A stretch of 38,605 bases of DNA from Flavobacteriales bacterium. Lineage in GTDB: Bacteria; Bacteroidota; Bacteroidia; Flavobacteriales_D; Crocinitomicaceae. Both the position numbers and the translations under genes were made by a program. Every line of letters starts with the position of its first letter. Position 1 is the first letter of the stretch. Shown here piece by piece: positions 36,475-38,605 of this stretch. The notes beneath the pieces are model-generated. The model ran no database searches, was not told the origin of the DNA, and saw only the letters and a list, made by a program, of their open reading frames with translations. The DNA lies in assembly GCA_947497485.1 (NCBI GenBank), contig CANMHB010000022.1, forward strand, positions 1 through 38,605, read 5' to 3'.

Positions 36475-36567
36475 GCTTGGTTGGTGTAAGGAGGAATGAA
36501 TACTCTACGTGGTTTTAACATGCCTGTTTTAGACAGGTAGCTGGGGGTTAGAATCCCTCACCAAGCA
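36475..36567 (+). ncRNA. tRNA-like RNA with atypical D-side, possible ochre anticodon
   Basis: The 93-nt element has a perfect 7-bp acceptor stem, GCTTGGT (36475-36481) with ACCAAGC (36560-36566), and a discriminator-like A. Outward pairing extends the stem to 10 bp (36472-36481 with 36560-36569). The T-arm is GGGGG-TTAGAAT-CCCTC, one base from consensus TTCGAAT (C56 is A). An anticodon-like arm GCCTG-TTTTAGA-CAGGT (36522-36538) has U33 and would present UUA, complementary to the UAA stop. A 4-nt variable loop follows. The D-side is abnormal: T8, G9, then a bulged 8-bp hairpin (36484-36510) and an 11-nt linker. An alternative fold makes CGTG-GTTTTAA-CATG the anticodon arm and GCCTG...CAGGT a variable arm, as in type II tRNAs. 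CCA is not encoded. A degenerate tRNA, a tRNA-like regulatory RNA or a nonstandard tRNA are all possible. Confidence 0.6.
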
Positions 36568-36573
36568 ACTTTT

Positions 36574-36993
36574 TCATTTCATTAAATCAATAACTAAAGC
36601 TTTTTGCAAAGTTTGCAAAGTTTGCAATTGTTGCAAGAGATTATTTCTTGCGTGCTGTACCTCCTGAATGGCGATGACTTTCTTTTTGTACTGAACTAAT
36701 TTTGCAGTATGATTGAATGAAAGCCAGTTGAGTGCTTTTTTTACATCATTAATTCTGACGAACGGAATAACTGAACCACACAGATACTGTTCAAATATTC
36801 TGCCCTGGCACAATCCCATTACTAACCAATAAAGCATATCTTTTTCTTCTTCTGAGGAGCACATACACACAAAGCAATTTGGGCACGGGTCATTCATTGG
36901 TTTTCCGCTGTGGTTTCCTTTATTCAAGATGAAGAAATGTGGCTCTGAATAGTTTGAGTTCAATTTGTGCGTTTTTAATTTGAACGAGAACAT
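36574..36993 (-). CDS. DUF6943-like hypothetical protein
   Basis: A 139-residue protein. The N-terminal block KLKTHKLNSNYSEPHFFILN, then GKPMNDPCPNCFVCMCSSEEEK, carries a Cys cluster (CPNCFVCMC) that may bind zinc. GSVIPFVRINDVKKAL follows, and the C-terminus is a Gln/Leu coiled coil. From memory this matches the DUF6943 family found in Bacteroidota accessory regions; I could not check it. No function known. It converges on the tRNA-like RNA, with its stop 6 bases from the RNA's 3' end. The gene starts inside an 8-bp inverted repeat. Confidence 0.75.
   Translation of the reverse strand: MFSFKLKTHKLNSNYSEPHFFILNKGNHSGKPMNDPCPNCFVCMCSSEEEKDMLYWLVMGLCQGRIFEQYLCGSVIPFVRINDVKKALNWLSFNHTAKLVQYKKKVIAIQEVQHARNNLLQQLQTLQTLQKALVIDLMK
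36606..36632. repeat. 9-bp tandem repeat inside the DUF6943-like gene
   Basis: GCAAAGTTT occurs twice and GCAATTGTT once in register, coding for repeated Leu-Gln-Thr in the C-terminal coiled coil on the minus strand. Perfect units of this length can expand or contract by slippage without changing frame. Confidence 0.7.
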
Positions 36994-37015
36994 AATTTAA
37001 CTATTAAAAATTATG
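36991..37015. repeat. Inverted repeat at the start of the DUF6943-like gene
   Basis: CATAATTT (36991-36998) and AAATTATG (37008-37015) are exact inverted copies with a 9-base spacer. The first arm contains the gene's ATG, so it could be an operator or an mRNA hairpin over the start. Confidence 0.45.
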
Positions 37016-37019
37016 CTCT

Positions 37020-37051
37020 GGGGGGTTAGCGCTTCGCGCACACTAATAATC
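37020..37051. repeat. GC-rich hairpin upstream of the DUF6943-like gene
   Basis: GCGC-TTC-GCGC, extended imperfectly by GGGGTTA on one side and TAATAATCCC on the other. It lies between the gene start and the gene-poor stretch; function unknown. Confidence 0.4.
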
Positions 37052-37135
37052 CCAAAAGAAAAAAAAGGAAAAAAAAGAAAGCACTTTCCGAGGGAACGGA
37101 ATGAGGCAATGCAAGGTTTTTTGTAAAAAAATACT

Positions 37136-37151
37136 ATCAGCCGCGGCTGAT
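37136..37151. repeat. 16-bp perfect palindrome ATCAGCCGCGGCTGAT
   Basis: All 16 bases are self-complementary, which is unlikely by chance in DNA this AT-rich. It could bind a dimeric protein, or fold as a hairpin only with its central pairs opened. Confidence 0.7.
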
Positions 37152-37173
37152 GGAGATTATTTTATCAAAACCC

Positions 37174-37214
37174 GTTAGGGCTTGACCTTGAATGAACGAA
37201 TGGAGCGCCCTAAC
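37174..37214. repeat. Inverted repeat GTTAGGGC / GCCCTAAC
   Basis: Exact 8-bp arms (37174-37181 and 37207-37214) enclose 25 bases. The right arm overlaps the -7 element TAACTTTG at 37211, so the hairpin and the promoter would compete. Confidence 0.6.
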
Positions 37215-37218
37215 TTTG
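37188..37218 (+). promoter_or_regulatory. Promoter (TTG-N20-TAACTTTG) facing a non-coding stretch
   Basis: TTG at 37188-37190 and TAACTTTG at 37211-37218 have consensus sequence and spacing. The start would be near 37222 on the plus strand. No plus-strand frame of useful length follows to the window end, so any product is likely a non-coding or antisense RNA. Confidence 0.5.
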
Positions 37219-37260
37219 CTTATATTTTTTGTTCTTGTTGACAAAAGGGATGATTGCAAA

Positions 37261-37449
37261 CTACCCACCAAACCGCTCTCTATGGAGGCGAAGACACCAC
37301 TGCCAAAGATTGAAAAACATCACCTGCCGATTGGAGCCCTCTGGCAACGAAAGAGACTGTGAATGGATGAAACGTGCATGACGATAAAACTCCTCTTTGG
37401 ACATTGAGGAAAGAATGGATTTGATGACTGCTGGATTGATGTGATACAT
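37261..37449 (-). CDS. Small hypothetical protein
   Basis: A 62-residue protein from the ATG at 37449 (MYHINPAVIKSILSSMSKEE); the longer frame starts at GTG and adds 11 residues. It has a plausible soluble helical composition: charged helices, LPEGSN turn, and an aromatic C-terminus (VMFFNLWQWCLRLHRERFGG). Codon third positions are mixed rather than strongly AT-biased, unlike the housekeeping genes. No family recognised. It runs against the predicted plus-strand promoter, so the two transcripts would be antisense to each other. It could still be a chance frame. Confidence 0.45.
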   Translation of the reverse strand: MYHINPAVIKSILSSMSKEEFYRHARFIHSQSLSLPEGSNRQVMFFNLWQWCLRLHRERFGG

Positions 37450-37537
37450 GACCTTTTGAGAAAAAACGGGGAATGTATTCACAGCACCAGTAGGTCATTA
37501 ATCTATTTCTTTCAATAAAGTAATGAAGATTCATTTC

Positions 37538-37564
37538 TTCTTTTTGGCATTGCCCCAAAAAGAA
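37538..37564. repeat. 10-bp stem hairpin in the gene-poor stretch
   Basis: TTCTTTTTGG (37538-37547) and CCAAAAAGAA (37555-37564) pair perfectly around a 7-nt loop. Neither side has the long T-run of a standard terminator outside the stem. Confidence 0.6.
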
Positions 37565-38518
37565 AGCAAAAAGGTCTAGCACTAGGAAAAATGACTTACC
37601 CTTCAATGTCTCGAATCTGAAATTTTAAAAACTCGTCGCCTAAGGTCTCCTCAAACAGTTCAAAATTTCAACGATTCTTCACCAAGAGGGTCCCAAGTGA
37701 TTTTTCCAATGTGCGGGGGATTGTGGGAATAATTATCAATTATTCGTAATTATACTAATTCGTTGAAGTTACGAAGTTTAAAAAAAGGGAAAACTGCCTA
37801 GAGCCAGTGTTGGGAAAACGAAATGAAGCCATGAGGGTTGCGAAATGGTGTAATGTAGTGTGGGAGCATGGAAGTGAGAAAGGGATTTAGCAGAACGGTC
37901 CCGATGTTCCACTTTGTTTCAATCGGGATCAGTTCGATTCACGGAATTTCCTGCGTAAATCCCGATCTCACTGAAATGCGCGAGCCGCCCGCGAGTTTGC
38001 GCCGAAGGGGGATATGAAGAACGACCGGAGGAAGTGGGAATGACCTCTGCAAGTTGCACAAGGGACTGGCGCATCGACGGAGCTCTGCGCAGGCAGTTTT
38101 TGATTAGCATTGGAAAAAACAAACTGTTTGGCATGAGGGACGAGCTGACAAAGTGTTTGTGTGTGGTGCGTGAAAGGTACTGACTGAATGATACGGAGGG
38201 GATCCAGCCATTTCGACGTTGCTCAATGGACAGATTATTTCTATTTTGATTTTTTTGTTCATCCTTTCAGTCCCCGGAGTGATATGAAGGAAGTTGCTTT
38301 TAGCACATGGCTCAAAAACTGTGACAGACCCGTAGCTGAGGCGCTTTAGCAGGCGAGCATAAACACAAGCAGCGGCAGACCCCTTGTTATTTACTGCGGA
38401 GCAACCTTATTGGGTTCAAGGGGGATGAAGTAGCTGCGACTGAGGACGCCCGAAGAACAGGCGAAGAAAACAAGTGAACAGCCACAAAGAGAATTTTGAA
38501 CGACTGGCTAAGGAACGC

Positions 38519-38595
38519 TAAAAACAAGGGCGTGAGAGACAATAACTGCATTTATGCATACGCTTGACGAACCGCTTGTTATACCCTTGTTTTTA
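38519..38595. repeat. 12-bp inverted repeat TAAAAACAAGGG / CCCTTGTTTTTA
   Basis: Exact 12-bp arms (38519-38530 and 38584-38595) enclose 53 bases that contain inner pairs (ATAAC/GTTAT, TGCAT/ATGCA) and three CTTG words at 38563, 38575 and 38586. It looks like a long folded hairpin at the right edge of the window. Confidence 0.7.
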
Positions 38596-38605
38596 TGTTT
38601 TCTGA

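Larger units (their letters stand above)
37450..38605. other. Gene-poor, partly G-skewed stretch with inverted repeats
   Basis: No coding frame here convinces me on either strand. In 37801-37860 I count 22 G against 6 C on the plus strand, and 37800-38240 as a whole is G-rich and less AT-rich than the genes. Inverted repeats: TTCTTTTTGG/CCAAAAAGAA (37538-37564), TTCAACGA/TCGTTGAA (37667-37767), ATCGGGAT/ATCCCGAT (37922-37966), CCCCTTG/CAAGGGG (38380-38423) and a 12-bp pair at 38519-38595. G skew with scattered stems suits a structured RNA, but repeat debris is also possible. Confidence 0.5.

Noticed and set aside
37174..37214. Integron attC site suggested by GTTAGGGC...GCCCTAAC
   Set aside because: attC sites begin with RYYYAAC and end with GTTRRRY; here the polarity is reversed, so it is an ordinary hairpin.
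37280..37606. 108-residue minus-strand frame with a hydrophobic start
   Set aside because: It overlaps the more plausible 37261-37449 frame, and its N-terminus is coded by the hairpin repeat at 37538-37564; its composition looks random.
37919..38134. 71-residue minus-strand frame
   Set aside because: It lies in the G-skewed, inverted-repeat stretch and has the composition of translated non-coding DNA (many Ser/Arg/Pro, no hydrophobic pattern).
34260..38605. Duplicate of the tRNA-Leu 3' end (att site)
   Set aside because: I searched for TCGAATCCAGT and GTCGTGGGCAC to the right of the tRNA and found no second copy in the window.
1..38605. CRISPR array, insertion sequence or rRNA genes
   Set aside because: No regularly spaced direct repeats, no transposase-like protein with terminal repeats and no rRNA-like stretch were seen.

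Overview
The window comes from a Bacteroidota chromosome, most likely Flavobacteriales. The evidence is: AT-rich DNA; few Shine-Dalgarno sites; repeated promoter -7 elements of the Bacteroidota type (TAnnTTTG); a giant secreted adhesin made of PKD-like domains; a SecA with a long internal insert and a C-terminal SEC-C zinc motif; and menaquinone and KDO pathway genes. The genus cannot be fixed from the sequence alone.

Layout. 1-4345 (minus): the N-terminal ~1448 residues of a giant PKD/Ig-like surface protein that runs off the left edge. 4477-7725 (plus): a stand-alone superfamily 1 helicase, converging on yidD. 8064-9017 (plus): a lytic transglycosylase. 9014-12360 (minus): a tight operon asnB-menC-msrB. 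12431-13855 (plus): a polytopic membrane protein divergent from asnB. 13852-16183 (minus): lipoprotein-mrp-nfu-rlmH. 16233-17587: a DUF423 membrane protein and two tandem paralogous secreted proteins. 17833-21168 (plus): mfd. 21174-21959 (minus): a secreted caspase-fold protein. 22165-27325 (minus): guaA, a LysM/periplasmic-binding-fold protein, hemF and an alkaline-phosphatase-superfamily enzyme, closed by a terminator. 27467-32095 (plus): secA-DUF2520-kdsC. 32096-34063 (minus): a Kup potassium transporter. 34177-34258: tRNA-Leu(GAG).

The character changes to the right of tRNA-Leu. A compact plus-strand module (34572-36382) encodes one 249-residue protein, two small hydrophobic proteins and three diverged copies of one small protein with two conserved cysteines. 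It ends in a good terminator. Next comes a ~93-nt tRNA-like RNA candidate (36475-36567) with its own promoter. It has a perfect acceptor stem and a T-arm one base from consensus, but an oversized D-side and a possible UUA anticodon. A convergent DUF6943-like gene follows, then ~1.6 kb with almost no coding capacity, strong G skew in part, several inverted repeats and one well-formed promoter. No integrase, transposase or att duplication is visible here, so calling this an accessory island is an inference.

The housekeeping genes cover envelope and surface building (YidD, SecA, KdsC, LysM protein, lytic transglycosylase), cofactor and nucleotide synthesis (MenC, HemF, GuaA, Mrp/Nfu), and repair (MsrB, Mfd, RlmH for ribosome modification). 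The least explained part is 34260-38605, especially the tRNA-like RNA and the triplicated small proteins.
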